Shown: positions 27,144 to 35,683, counted from the first letter of the stretch. The stretch is DNA of 64,000 nt from Meiothermus granaticius NBRC 107808 (GCF_003574355.1 NZ_QWLB01000014.1:1-64000); one strand, 5' to 3'. Numbers and translations: made by a program. The notes: a model not told the origin generated them from the sequence alone.

Positions 27144-27488
27144 CTATCTTTCCCGCACGATATCCACCGAGATTTCCACCGCCGAAATTACCCCTCTATT
27201 CTCGAGCCAGTGGAGGGTATTTCTATCCTCGGGCCAGCCTAGGCCGGGCCCGTAGTCAGTGGCAACCCCATCGCGGTGGTCTGTAATCGTTCCCTGCAGG
27301 ATATACACCACCCCTGGCCGGTCCTTATGGTCGTGAACCGGCCCAAAAACACCCCCGGGCTCGATGGTCACCTTGCGCATGCGAAGTTTGCGCCCGGCCA
27401 TGCCCTCAATCTCAGGGCCAAGGTCAATGGTTGCCAACAGCTCTACCGTAACCCCTTTTGTCTGGGGAAAAGCCTGTTCTCGGCCCAT
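27144..27488 (-). CDS. Cupin-domain protein
   Basis: Small single-domain cupin (114 aa). Motif 1 reads GPVHDHKDRPGVVYILQG, with two histidines and the usual Gly/Pro. Motif 2 has NTLHWLENRG with one histidine. Such proteins bind a metal and may act as small sensors, isomerases or dioxygenases. It follows mmsA by 59 nt, with a large palindrome between them. It may be the last gene of the aminotransferase-mmsA unit or independent. Function not assignable. Confidence 0.75.
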   Translation of the reverse strand: MGREQAFPQTKGVTVELLATIDLGPEIEGMAGRKLRMRKVTIEPGGVFGPVHDHKDRPGVVYILQGTITDHRDGVATDYGPGLGWPEDRNTLHWLENRGVISAVEISVDIVRER

Positions 27489-27504
27489 TTCTTGCGCTCC
27501 TTAC

Positions 27505-27538
27505 CAAGTTTCCCTCGGAGGTCTCCGAGGGAAACTTG
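27505..27538. repeat. Perfect 34-nt inverted repeat downstream of mmsA
   Basis: The left arm is 27505-27520 and the right arm 27523-27538, 16 bp each, fully complementary with only GT between. The arms begin CAAGTTTCCCTCGGAG. It lies 9 nt after the stop of mmsA and 16 nt before the start of the cupin gene. No U-run follows on the minus strand, so it is not a classic terminator. It could be an RNA stabiliser, an attenuator or a protein-binding site. Its GTTTCCCT/AGGGAAAC half-sites recur in reverse order at 30436-30473. Confidence 0.7.
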
Positions 27539-27547
27539 AGGGACTAC

Positions 27548-29068
27548 CTACCGATTCCGGGGGAAGCCCAGATCCACCTTAGAGGTGCTGGGGTCGGGCC
27601 AACGGCTGGTCACGATCTTGGCCCGGGTGTAAAACTGCACCCCCTCGGGGCCGTACATGTGCAGATCGCCAAAGAGCGAAGCCTTCCAACCGCCAAAGCT
27701 GTAATAGGCCACCGGAACGGGGATAGGCACGTTGATGCCCACCATCCCAGCCTCCACATCAAACTGGAACTGCCGAGCGGCCCCGCCATCGCGGGTAAAG
27801 ATGGCCGTACCGTTGCCGTAGGGGTGCTCGTTGACCATTTTCAGGGCCTCCTCGTAGGTTTTGACTCGAGCCACCCCCAGGACCGGCCCGAAGATCTCGT
27901 CGTCGTAGCACTTCATCCCCGGCTTCACATTGTCCAGGAGCGAGGTCCCCAGAAAGAAGCCCTCACCCTTCGCGACGGGGTCCTGCCTCCCGTCCACCAC
28001 CACCGTAGCCCCTTCCTTGGGAGCATTCTCCACGTACGAGGCCACCTTGTCGCGGTGCTCGCGGGTGATCAGGGGCCCCATCTCGCTCCCCTCCTCGAGC
28101 CCCGGCCCCACCTTGATCTTGGGCATCCGCTCCTTGATCGCCGCAATCAGCTTATCGGCGGTCTCATCCCCCACCGCTACCACCTGCGAGATGGCCATGC
28201 AGCGCTCGCCCGCCGAGCCATAGGCCGCCGAGACCGCGGCATCCGCAGCCATGCCAATATCGGCATCGGGGAGCACGATCATGTGGTTTTTGGCCCCACC
28301 CAGGGCCTGCACACGCTTGCCCTGCTTGGTTCCGGTCTCGTAAATGTACTTGGCAATGGGGGTAGACCCCACGAAGCTTACCGCCTTGATGTCGGGGTGC
28401 TCGAGGATCCGGTCCACCGCCACCTTATCCCCCTGCACCACGTTGAACACCCCATCGGGCAACCCGGCCTGCTTCCACAGCTCAGCCAGGAACAGCGAGG
28501 GCGAAGGGTCCTTCTCCGAAGGCTTAAGGACAAAGGTGTTGCCCGCCGCAATGGCATTGGCAAACATCCACATCGGCACCATCGCCGGGAAGTTGAATGG
28601 GGTAATCCCGGCCACCACCCCTAGGGGCTGACGGATCTGGTACACATCCACCCCCCGGCTGGCCTGCTCAGAAAACCCGCCCTTGAGCAGGTGGGGGATG
28701 CCACAGGCGAACTCCAGGTTCTCTAGCCCTCGCGACACCTCACCCATGGCATCGGCCAGGGTTTTGCCGTGCTCGAGGGTGATCAGCTCCGCCAGCTTCT
28801 TGTAGTTTTGATGCACCAGCTCGCGCATGGCGAAGAGAATTTCGCTGCGGCGCGAGAGGGGGGTGGCCCGCCAGGTTTTGAAGGCCTCCTTGGCCACGGC
28901 AACCGCGTGGTCCAGCTCCTCCACGCTGGCAAAATCCACCGTGGCCTGTTGCTGCCCGGTGGCCGGGTTCCAGACCACCCCGCTGCGGCCCGAAGCCCCC
29001 TCAACCCGCTTGCCCCCAATCCAGTGCGAAACCCGCTTGATATTGATTTCCGGTTCTTTGATGGCCAT
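27548..29068 (-). CDS. mmsA: Methylmalonate/malonate-semialdehyde dehydrogenase (CoA-acylating)
   Basis: Aldehyde dehydrogenase (506 aa) that oxidises malonate semialdehyde or methylmalonate semialdehyde with NAD+ and CoA to acetyl-CoA or propionyl-CoA, releasing CO2. GVVAGITPFNFPAMVPMW and FVGSTPIAKYIYE are the NAD-binding motifs. The catalytic cysteine is in AAYGSAGERCMAISQVVAVG. The length fits MmsA. In this cluster it is the last step of uracil/thymine degradation, after beta-alanine transamination. It lies 30 nt downstream of the aminotransferase, in one operon. Confidence 0.95.
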   Translation of the reverse strand: MAIKEPEINIKRVSHWIGGKRVEGASGRSGVVWNPATGQQQATVDFASVEELDHAVAVAKEAFKTWRATPLSRRSEILFAMRELVHQNYKKLAELITLEHGKTLADAMGEVSRGLENLEFACGIPHLLKGGFSEQASRGVDVYQIRQPLGVVAGITPFNFPAMVPMWMFANAIAAGNTFVLKPSEKDPSPSLFLAELWKQAGLPDGVFNVVQGDKVAVDRILEHPDIKAVSFVGSTPIAKYIYETGTKQGKRVQALGGAKNHMIVLPDADIGMAADAAVSAAYGSAGERCMAISQVVAVGDETADKLIAAIKERMPKIKVGPGLEEGSEMGPLITREHRDKVASYVENAPKEGATVVVDGRQDPVAKGEGFFLGTSLLDNVKPGMKCYDDEIFGPVLGVARVKTYEEALKMVNEHPYGNGTAIFTRDGGAARQFQFDVEAGMVGINVPIPVPVAYYSFGGWKASLFGDLHMYGPEGVQFYTRAKIVTSRWPDPSTSKVDLGFPRNR

Positions 29069-29098
29069 ACCGTCCCTCCTTTACACCATCCAGGTTGC

Positions 29099-30439
29099 TC
29101 AGTCTGCGGCCGCCTTGGCCACCCCCAGCATCTCGTCCACCAGGGCCAAGCCTTCTTCGTATGCGTCCAAGCCGTACTTCAGCTCCTCCTGATTGATCAC
29201 CAGGGGCGGGCAGACAAAAGCCCAGTTAAAGCGCAGGAAAGCATAGATGTGCTTGCTCTTGAGGTGGGCGGCCAGCTTGGCCATCTCCGGGGAGGTGCCG
29301 TTGAAGGGGGCCAGCGGTTCCTTGGTGGCTTTATCCCGCACCAGCTCGAGCACGCTGAAAAGCCCCTTGTAGCGCACATCACCCACACAGGCGTACTTGC
29401 GCTTCATGGCCTCGAGGCGGCTGGCCAGGTAAGCCCCTTGCTGCTCCACATTCTCGAAGAGGTGCTCCTCCTCGTAGACCGAAAGATTGGCCACCGCCGC
29501 CGCGCAGGAAAGCGGGTGACCGCTGTAGGTCAGACCTCCCCACAGCATGTGGGTCTCGAGCCACTCGGCAATCTTGTCCGAGACGATCACCGCCCCCAGC
29601 GGCAGGTACCCGCTGGTCAGGCCCTTGGCGCTGGTCACGATATCGGGCTTGATGCCGTAGTGCTGCGTGGCCAGCCACTTCCCGGTGCGCCCAAAACCGC
29701 TCATCACCTCATCGTCAATCAGCAGGATGCCGTACTTGTCGCACAAAGCCCGCAGCTTGGGGTAATAGTCATCGGGCGGAACCAGCAGACCGTTGCTGCC
29801 GGTAATCCCCTCAACCATGATGGCCGCAATGGTGTGCGGCCCCTCCATCTGGATGACCTCCTCGATGTGGCTCACGCATTCCCGGCTGCAGGAATCGGGG
29901 GTTTTGCCGAAGGGGCAGCGATAACAGTAGGGGTCGAACACCCGCACGATCCCAGGAACCCCGGGCTCCACCGGCCAGCGCCGAGGGTCCCCGGAGGCGG
30001 TCATGGAGCCCATGGTGGCCCCATGGTAGCTGCGGTATCGGGTGATGATCTTGTTGCGCCCGGTGTAGAGCCGGGCGATCTTCATGGCGTTTTCGTTGGC
30101 CTCGGCCCCTCCCAGGGTGTAAAAGCTCTTGGCCAGCCCGGTGACCTCGGCCAGCTTCTTGCCCAGCACCCCCCGTGGCTCGGTGGCGAAGCTGGGCCCC
30201 GCAAAACAGAGCTCATCCACCTGGCGCTTGATGGCCTCGAGCACCTTGGGGTGCTGATGCCCCACGTTGATGTTGATGAGCTGGGAGCTGAAATCCAGCC
30301 ACTTATTGCCGTCCCCGTCCCAGAACCACACGCCCTTGGCCGACTTCATGTGGATGGGGTTGGCGGTGCTTTGCACCGACCACGAGAACAGGGTGTAATC
30401 GCGATTCTCCTGGATAATCTCCTTGCTCGAGCGCTCCAT
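29099..30439 (-). CDS. Class III aminotransferase (beta-alanine/omega-amino acid:pyruvate type)
   Basis: PLP aminotransferase (446 aa) expected to convert beta-alanine or 3-aminoisobutyrate plus pyruvate to the semialdehyde plus alanine. The cofactor lysine is in TSAKGLTSGYLPLGA (about residue 278). The aspartate is in LLIDDEVMSGFGRTGK, and SYHGATMGSMTASGDPRRW forms the phosphate pocket. A Cys-rich insert (DPYCYRCPFGKTPDSCSREC) recalls taurine-type relatives. The start codon and part of the ribosome site lie within a 14-bp stem (30436-30473), so translation may be controlled. Confidence 0.88.
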   Translation of the reverse strand: MERSSKEIIQENRDYTLFSWSVQSTANPIHMKSAKGVWFWDGDGNKWLDFSSQLININVGHQHPKVLEAIKRQVDELCFAGPSFATEPRGVLGKKLAEVTGLAKSFYTLGGAEANENAMKIARLYTGRNKIITRYRSYHGATMGSMTASGDPRRWPVEPGVPGIVRVFDPYCYRCPFGKTPDSCSRECVSHIEEVIQMEGPHTIAAIMVEGITGSNGLLVPPDDYYPKLRALCDKYGILLIDDEVMSGFGRTGKWLATQHYGIKPDIVTSAKGLTSGYLPLGAVIVSDKIAEWLETHMLWGGLTYSGHPLSCAAAVANLSVYEEEHLFENVEQQGAYLASRLEAMKRKYACVGDVRYKGLFSVLELVRDKATKEPLAPFNGTSPEMAKLAAHLKSKHIYAFLRFNWAFVCPPLVINQEELKYGLDAYEEGLALVDEMLGVAKAAAD

Positions 30440-30473
30440 AGGGAAACCTCCTGGCCTTCAGGTTTCCCTATGG
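30436..30473. repeat. Inverted repeat covering RBS and start codon of the aminotransferase
   Basis: Arms CCATAGGGAAACCT (30436-30449) and AGGTTTCCCTATGG (30460-30473) are perfectly complementary with a 10-nt loop. On the minus-strand mRNA the AGGAGG ribosome site is split between loop and stem, and the ATG is paired within the stem. This could be an RNA switch that blocks translation, or a DNA operator for the PucR protein encoded next to it. Confidence 0.75.
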
Positions 30474-30484
30474 TAGACCTGGCC

Positions 30485-31222
30485 CTACGGGGGCGCAATG
30501 GACAGAGTGTAAAAGAATCGCTTCCATAGCTCGAGGGCCACCCATAACCCCAACCGACGTTCGGGCAGGTCTAGGTCCCCCAGCATCCCGGTGAGCTGCT
30601 CGAGCCGATAGTACACACTCTGTCGCCGCACCCCCAGCTTTCGGGCGGCCTCGGCAATGTTGAACTGGGCCGCCAGCAGGGCCTCGAGGGTCGAGAGCAG
30701 GGTGCGCCGGGGACGCTCCGGCAGGGACAGCACCGGGCCGAGCTGACTGTGCAAAAAGGCCGTGCTGCGCCCAGTCTCGACCAGGGCCTCGAGCACCGAC
30801 TCGAGCGCGGGTTCTTCCTCTTGAATCTTGGGACGCAGGATACGCTCGTGGGCGGCGCGGGTGAGATCGGCGAAGCGCACCTCCGAGCGAAACACCAGGA
30901 GGGGAAATTCCAAAGCCTGGGCGGCCCAAAGCATCTCTACCGGAACTTCCCTGAGCCCCTGCACCAGCTCCAGCGCCAGCCCGTGAACCCCCGCCTCGGC
31001 CAGGGAGCGCACGTAGGTTGCGCGCTCCTCGGGGGTAGCCCGGGCCAGCTCGATCCCTGTGGATAGGACCAGCTCCCCCCCCGAAAGCAACCGCCCCACA
31101 TCCAAGACCTCGGCCACATGCACCCAGGTAACCTGCTGCCCCAACTGGGACTCCCCCGCGAGCACCTCGGCCTTGCGAAACGCTGGAAGCTCGAGCAGCT
31201 GGCGCAGGGTGGGCAGGCTCAT
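30485..31222 (-). CDS. PucR-family transcriptional regulator
   Basis: 245-aa regulator of the PucR type, proteins that typically control purine, pyrimidine or amino-acid catabolism. Residues 5-125 are the PucR N-terminal domain (PTLRQLLELPAFRKAEVLAG, then VTWVHVAEVLDVGRLLSGGE). The C-terminal HTH_30 domain (about 175-235) has NIAEAARKLGVRRQSVYYRL. The middle domain usual in longer members is absent or shortened. It sits between the aminotransferase and hyuC genes, with the same orientation, and is the obvious regulator of this pyrimidine cluster. Confidence 0.9.
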   Translation of the reverse strand: MSLPTLRQLLELPAFRKAEVLAGESQLGQQVTWVHVAEVLDVGRLLSGGELVLSTGIELARATPEERATYVRSLAEAGVHGLALELVQGLREVPVEMLWAAQALEFPLLVFRSEVRFADLTRAAHERILRPKIQEEEPALESVLEALVETGRSTAFLHSQLGPVLSLPERPRRTLLSTLEALLAAQFNIAEAARKLGVRRQSVYYRLEQLTGMLGDLDLPERRLGLWVALELWKRFFYTLSIAPP

Positions 31223-31333
31223 GGCGTCAGGGGAATTGTATACCCCAAGATGGGGGCGGCGCCGTTAGAGCCGGGTTAGGGCCGCCCTACCGCGCCCTTC
31301 GCAGGCGGCCCCGGTTTTGTCCAGGACAAAGCC
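31223..31333. promoter_or_regulatory. Promoter region of the PucR gene with repeat-containing hairpin
   Basis: On the minus strand GGGTATACAAT lies 13 nt before the ATG and offers a -10 (TATACA or TACAAT). Farther upstream, GGGCCGCC (31280-31287) and GGCGGCCC (31305-31312) can form a hairpin. Its loop reads TGCGAAGGGCGCGGTAG, a degenerate copy of the 19-nt repeat at 8896 and 12611. Confidence 0.4.
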
Positions 31334-32572
31334 CTATTGCTGCAGGATCCAGCGCATGGTCTTATCGGCCAGCCGATCAAAGGCCCGCACCGCCAGCTCG
31401 AGGTGCTCCTCCTTGGTGTCTTCAATCTTGTTGTGGCTGATGCCGTAAAGGGACTGGGTGAACATCATCACCGTGGGAATCCCCGCCCGCGCCACCTCCG
31501 CGGCATCGTGCAGCGGGCCAGAGGGCAGACGGTGCGAGGTGCCGGCCACCTCCCGGATGGCTTCGTCACAGAACTCGATGAGGTTGGGGTGGAAGAGGAT
31601 GGGGTGGATGTGCCAGATGCGGCTCCACTCGGGGTCGCTCAGCCCACCCTCGCGGGCGAAGCGCTGGCTGGCCTCGACAGCTTCGGCCTTGAGCCGGGCG
31701 AGGGCCTGGGCGTCGAGGTGGCGCTGGTCGAGGGTGATGGTGCAGTCGGCCACCACACTGGTCACGATACCCGGCTTGGTGACGCAGGAGCCGATGGTGC
31801 TCACTCCACCGTTGCGGTCAGTGATGCGGTAGATTTCCTCCGCCATCTTCGCCGCGGCCAAGAAGGCATCCTTGCGCCTGTGCATGGGCGTGGAACCGGA
31901 GTGAGCGGCCTGGCCCAGGAAGCGAATGGCGTGACGCTCGACCCCAAAGGTGCCCAGCACCACGCCCAAAGGCAGGTCCATGTCCAGTAGCACCGGCCCC
32001 TGTTCGATGTGGATCTCGAGGTAAGCCGCGGCGTTCTTCTGCTCGGAGCTTGCTTCCAGCATCCGGCTCATCTCCACCCCGCAACGCCGCAGGGCCTCCT
32101 CCAGACGAATCCCATCCTTGTCGGTCCGATCTTTCTCGGCTTCGGGATCCAGGGTGCCGGAAAAAGCCGACGAACCCAGCAGGCTGCGCCCGAAACGGGC
32201 CCCCTCCTCATCGGCCCAGTCCACCAGCCGCACCGTGATGGGGGGGGTACCGCCATACTCCTCGTGGATTCTCCGCAGGACCTCGAGCCCCACCAGCACG
32301 TTCATGCAGCCATCGAGCCAGCCGCCGTTCGGCACCGAATCCAGGTGCCCCCCCAGCAGCAGGGCTTTTTCCGACTGGCCTTTCAGCGTGACCCAAAAGT
32401 TTCCGGCAGCATCATAGTGCTGCTCAACCGGAAGGCCCTCGAGCTTGCCCTTGAACCACTCCCGGGCCTTCAACCAGGTGTCCGTCCAGGCCACCCGTTG
32501 GGCTCCATGTTCATCCGCGGTGAGGGCACGAAGTTCCTTGAGTTCGGCGATGGTGCGTTGAGGGTTTAGCAT
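31334..32572 (-). CDS. hyuC: N-carbamoyl-beta-alanine / N-carbamoyl-L-amino acid amidohydrolase
   Basis: Zinc amidohydrolase of the M20 fold (412 aa) that splits N-carbamoyl-beta-alanine into beta-alanine, CO2 and ammonia, the third step of reductive pyrimidine breakdown. Metal ligands are seen in LLGGHLDSVPNGGWLDG (His, Asp), WADEEGARFGRSLLGSSAF (Glu pair) and IHIEQGPVLLD (His). The C-terminal part has HDAAEVARAGIPTVMMFTQS. Lid-domain motif RHAIRFLGQAAHSGSTPMHR is clear. Gene context (hydA, preTA) favours the beta-ureidopropionase role over a general carbamoylase. Confidence 0.92.
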   Translation of the reverse strand: MLNPQRTIAELKELRALTADEHGAQRVAWTDTWLKAREWFKGKLEGLPVEQHYDAAGNFWVTLKGQSEKALLLGGHLDSVPNGGWLDGCMNVLVGLEVLRRIHEEYGGTPPITVRLVDWADEEGARFGRSLLGSSAFSGTLDPEAEKDRTDKDGIRLEEALRRCGVEMSRMLEASSEQKNAAAYLEIHIEQGPVLLDMDLPLGVVLGTFGVERHAIRFLGQAAHSGSTPMHRRKDAFLAAAKMAEEIYRITDRNGGVSTIGSCVTKPGIVTSVVADCTITLDQRHLDAQALARLKAEAVEASQRFAREGGLSDPEWSRIWHIHPILFHPNLIEFCDEAIREVAGTSHRLPSGPLHDAAEVARAGIPTVMMFTQSLYGISHNKIEDTKEEHLELAVRAFDRLADKTMRWILQQ

Positions 32573-32631
32573 ACCTACCGTCTTACCTTTCCAGATCCTT
32601 GCTCTTGAAGCGGGCTACCCCGAAAGGACTT

Positions 32632-32653
32632 CCCCTCTCTGGAGGGAGAGGGG
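32632..32653. terminator. Hairpin between binding-protein gene and hyuC
   Basis: CCCCTCTC (32632-32639) pairs with GAGAGGGG (32646-32653) over a 6-nt loop, 17 nt after the stop of the binding-protein gene. The strong stem lacks a clear U-run, so it may be a partial terminator that lowers expression of hyuC relative to the transporter, or an mRNA end-protecting structure. Confidence 0.45.
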
Positions 32654-32669
32654 CTGTCCGGAAAATGGG

Positions 32670-33749
32670 TTATTTGTAATCGCTGGCCTTTTTGCCGGTG
32701 GCTTGTTCCCAAGGCCCGTAGTCCACCGCGGCTGCTGGGGGGTCCTTGCTGAGGATGTTCTGGTCGCGCAGCAGCTTAACCGAGGCCTGATACTCCGCCG
32801 GAACCAAGAACCCGGCCCAGCCTTTGAGGGTGGGCCCGGCGTTGTAGAGCTTGGCCACCTCGGTCATCTGCCAGGTCTGGTGCTCTTTGGCACCCGAGCG
32901 GGTACCTGAGCCCTTGCAGGTGTTGCCGCAGAAGGGCAGCACATATTTCTCCACGGTCTCGGCCTGGTTTTTCACCGCCCAGTCCCACCCCTGCAAGCTG
33001 GCTTTGATCAGCCGGGCCGCAATTTCCCGTCCACTCATCCCCGAGCCTTTGAAGTTCTTGTCGTTCAGAACCTTCTCGGTGGTGAAGATGTTGTCCTCGA
33101 GCAGGTTGATGCCGTGGTCGGCCAGAGGGAAGATGTCGAGTTTGCTCTCATCATAGCCCAGACCGATGATCTGATCCACCTCGTTGTAGGTCATGGCCGA
33201 GACCAGCTGCACCCGGTTGGGAAACACCAGGGCCGGATCAAAAGGATAGGTCACCGCGGTCACATCAGGGTTGGAAACCTTGGGATCCAGCGAGCTGGTC
33301 AGTCCACACTTGCGGAACAAGGCCACCACCGGATACTCGTTGCCCGAGGGCCAAACCCCCACACTCTTGCCCTTGATGGCACAGAGGTCTTTAATCCCCG
33401 AGGATTTGAGGCTTACCAGGGTAAACCCGGATTTTTGGAACATCTGGGCGATATGCACCACTGGGAGGCCCTTCTCCCGGGCGGTAAGGAGGTCCGCAAT
33501 CCAGGTCGTGCCGAAATCGGCCGCACCCGAGACCACCACCTGGATGGGGGATTGATCCCCGGCCGGAAGTAAGGTTACATCCAGGCCCTGGGCTTTATAG
33601 AACCCCCGCTCCTTGGCCACGAAGAACCCCGCAAACTGGGCCTGCGGAAACCATTTGAGCTGCAGGTTGACCTTCACCAGGTTCTGAGCGCTAGCCAAGG
33701 AACAAAGCGCCAGCGCACCGACCGCCAATAAAGCCGACCACTTCCGCAT
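32670..33749 (-). CDS. NMT1/ThiY-like ABC substrate-binding protein 1
   Basis: Extracytoplasmic binding protein (359 aa) of the NMT1/SsuA/ThiY superfamily, which binds pyrimidines, nitrate-like ions or sulfonates. Signal peptide: MRKWSALLAVGALALCSLAS. The family motif LKWFPQAQFAGFFVAKERGF starts at about residue 32. The gene lies in the pyrimidine catabolism block next to two permease genes, so a pyrimidine or its breakdown product is the likely ligand. Four cysteines in the mature part (for example LCAIKG, PFCGNTCKG) suggest disulfides. Confidence 0.88.
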   Translation of the reverse strand: MRKWSALLAVGALALCSLASAQNLVKVNLQLKWFPQAQFAGFFVAKERGFYKAQGLDVTLLPAGDQSPIQVVVSGAADFGTTWIADLLTAREKGLPVVHIAQMFQKSGFTLVSLKSSGIKDLCAIKGKSVGVWPSGNEYPVVALFRKCGLTSSLDPKVSNPDVTAVTYPFDPALVFPNRVQLVSAMTYNEVDQIIGLGYDESKLDIFPLADHGINLLEDNIFTTEKVLNDKNFKGSGMSGREIAARLIKASLQGWDWAVKNQAETVEKYVLPFCGNTCKGSGTRSGAKEHQTWQMTEVAKLYNAGPTLKGWAGFLVPAEYQASVKLLRDQNILSKDPPAAAVDYGPWEQATGKKASDYK

Positions 33750-33774
33750 ATACTCCTCCTGTTCCTGCTCCTGT

Positions 33775-33822
33775 AGCCTACCGGATTTTTATGCCGATTT
33801 GTCAAGCAGATACGCTTTGACA
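33775..33822 (-). promoter_or_regulatory. Candidate internal promoter with overlapping inverted repeat
   Basis: On the minus strand TTGACA (33800-33805) precedes TAGGCT (33775-33780) with a 19-nt spacer, longer than ideal. The -35 lies within an imperfect inverted repeat, TGTCAAGC (33800-33807) against GCTTTGACA (33814-33822). It would drive the binding-protein gene and hyuC from inside the transporter block. Confidence 0.45.
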
Positions 33823-33842
33823 CCCCTTAAAACCCCCTGGAG

Positions 33843-34832
33843 CTACTCTCTAAACGAGACGTGCCAGCCGGTGAGGCGCCGCTCGATCCAAGCCACCAGG
33901 TTGTACCAGACAATTCCCAAAATTGAGGCCACGATGATCGCACTCCACACGATATCGAAGCCGAAGCGCCCCGCTTCGATCTGGATTCGGAACCCCAGTC
34001 CCTGCCCATTGGCCCCAAAAAACTCGCCCACGATGGCTCCAATCATCGCCAAGGTAGTGCCCAGCTTGAGGGCGTTGAAGAGAAAGGGCAGGGCATTGGG
34101 CAGCCGCAGCCAACGGTAGGTCTGGGCCTCGGGAGCAGCATAAGAGCGCATCAGATCAAGCGAAAGCGGGTTGATCTCGGTCAATCCCCGGAAGGTGTTG
34201 ATCACCACCGGGAAAAATACCGTGATGGCTACAATCACTGCCTTAGAGGGCCAGTCCAAGCCGAGCATTTTCACCAGCACCGGGGCTAAGGCCACGATGG
34301 GGATGCTCGAGAAGGCCGTGGCATAGGGCAAAAGACCCCGCTCCAGGAATACGAACCGGCTCACCAGCAGCGCCATCAACACCCCCAGGCTGCATCCGAT
34401 CAGATACCCCACCCCGGCCTCGAGCAACACCGTCTGCCGAGCATCCTGCAGCAGCACCTCTCGTGAGTCCCACAGGGTCGAGAACACCCGGGTTGGGGTG
34501 GGGATGAGCCCGGCCGGAACCTGGTACGCCCGCAGCAGGGCCTCCACCATCACCAAAGCCAACAGCAGGGTCAGCCCGGCTGGAACAAAGCCCAGCAGGG
34601 GATTGGAGGTGCGGTCGCTCAGGTGACCGGCCACCCGGGCCACCCCCAGCGCCGCCAGCAGGAAGCCTATCCAGATCAGCAGTTTTTGCCCAGGAGAGGC
34701 CGGGTTGCTCTGGTTCCACCAATCCGCGATAAACCACAGCAACAGCACCAGCCCTACCGCCAGCAGCCCCCAGCCCATGGCCGGGTTTTCCCGCCGAACC
34801 CCCCCCATCCCTCGAGCCCCTACCGGCGCCAT
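33843..34832 (-). CDS. ABC transporter permease 1 (SsuC/ThiX type)
   Basis: Inner-membrane permease (329 aa), longer than usual owing to an N-terminal extension with two extra hydrophobic segments (WGLLAVGLVLLLWFIADWW and LLIWIGFLLAALGVARVAG). The BPD_transp_1 domain covers about residues 130-315. The EAA loop reads DLMRSYAAPEAQTYRWLRLP. It overlaps the preceding permease gene by 13 nt, so both are one transcript and probably form a heterodimeric channel. It pairs with the binding protein encoded next. Confidence 0.88.
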   Translation of the reverse strand: MAPVGARGMGGVRRENPAMGWGLLAVGLVLLLWFIADWWNQSNPASPGQKLLIWIGFLLAALGVARVAGHLSDRTSNPLLGFVPAGLTLLLALVMVEALLRAYQVPAGLIPTPTRVFSTLWDSREVLLQDARQTVLLEAGVGYLIGCSLGVLMALLVSRFVFLERGLLPYATAFSSIPIVALAPVLVKMLGLDWPSKAVIVAITVFFPVVINTFRGLTEINPLSLDLMRSYAAPEAQTYRWLRLPNALPFLFNALKLGTTLAMIGAIVGEFFGANGQGLGFRIQIEAGRFGFDIVWSAIIVASILGIVWYNLVAWIERRLTGWHVSFRE

Positions 34833-35683
34833 GGGGTCACCCGCCTTTCCACCCAGCCCACCAAGGCCACCAACAAAATGCCCAGTATGGCCGAGGAAAT
34901 CATGATCACCCAGATGGATACCACATCCGAAGCCCGGGAGTTCTCAAAGAGCATCCGACCCAACCCCTGTTGAAACCCCACCGTGCTGATCTCGGCCACA
35001 ATCGCCCCAATCAGGGCGGCGGTCACCGCCACCTTGAAGGCTGTGAACAAGTAGGGGACCGAGGCCGGAAACCTCAGCTTGAGATAGGTCTGGGATTGCG
35101 TGGCGTTGTAGGTTTTCATCAGGTCCAGGGCCAATGGGTCGGGGCTGCGCAAGCCCTTGGCCACCCCGATGGTGATGGGGAAAAATGCCACGAAGGCCGC
35201 GATGATGGCCTTAGGCAAGGCCCCCTGAACCCCGTACTGCCCCAGCACCACCACCAGCATCGGAGCCAGGGCGATCACCGGAACGGTCTGCGAGGCCACC
35301 ACCCAGGGCAACAGGGAGCGCTCGAAGGCCCGGCTGGCCACAATCCCAATGGCAAAGAAAAAGCCCACCACCGTAGCCAGCAGCAGGCCCAGGAGGGTAT
35401 TCCCCGCGGTAGCCCAGGCGTTGGGCAGGATCGAGGTGGGGGCGGTGAGGGGAAAGGTTAGGTTGCGAAAACCCTGCAGCAGTTGCTGAGGGGAGGGCAG
35501 CACGGGGCTGCGCAGCTGACTCGCACAGGCCAAGGCGGTTTTGCACTCGAGCGCCGCCCCGCTCTCGAGGGCCCGCTGAGCCACCGGCACGTTTGCTAGC
35601 AGCATCAGCGGGTAGTAGAGGGCCACCACCACCAGCGCCACCACCAACATGGGAAGCAGATTGGGGGAACGAAGACGGGTCAT
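34820..35683 (-). CDS. ABC transporter permease 2 (SsuC/ThiX type)
   Basis: 287-aa permease with about six membrane helices. The EAA loop DLMKTYNATQSQTYLKLRFP (about residues 190-209) closely resembles that of permease 1, suggesting duplication. An in-frame TTG at 35719 would add 12 residues; TGAGGA stands near it, whereas the ATG at 35683 begins MTRLRSPNLLPMLVVALVV, a normal N-terminus. It lies 40 nt after binding protein 2 and overlaps permease 1. Confidence 0.85.
   Translation of the reverse strand: MTRLRSPNLLPMLVVALVVVALYYPLMLLANVPVAQRALESGAALECKTALACASQLRSPVLPSPQQLLQGFRNLTFPLTAPTSILPNAWATAGNTLLGLLLATVVGFFFAIGIVASRAFERSLLPWVVASQTVPVIALAPMLVVVLGQYGVQGALPKAIIAAFVAFFPITIGVAKGLRSPDPLALDLMKTYNATQSQTYLKLRFPASVPYLFTAFKVAVTAALIGAIVAEISTVGFQQGLGRMLFENSRASDVVSIWVIMISSAILGILLVALVGWVERRVTPWRR

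Noticed and set aside
28769-30529. 586-codon open frame on the + strand opposite mmsA and the aminotransferase
   Set aside because: Same reason: mirror image of well-conserved enzymes, with no ribosome site and no recognisable domain.
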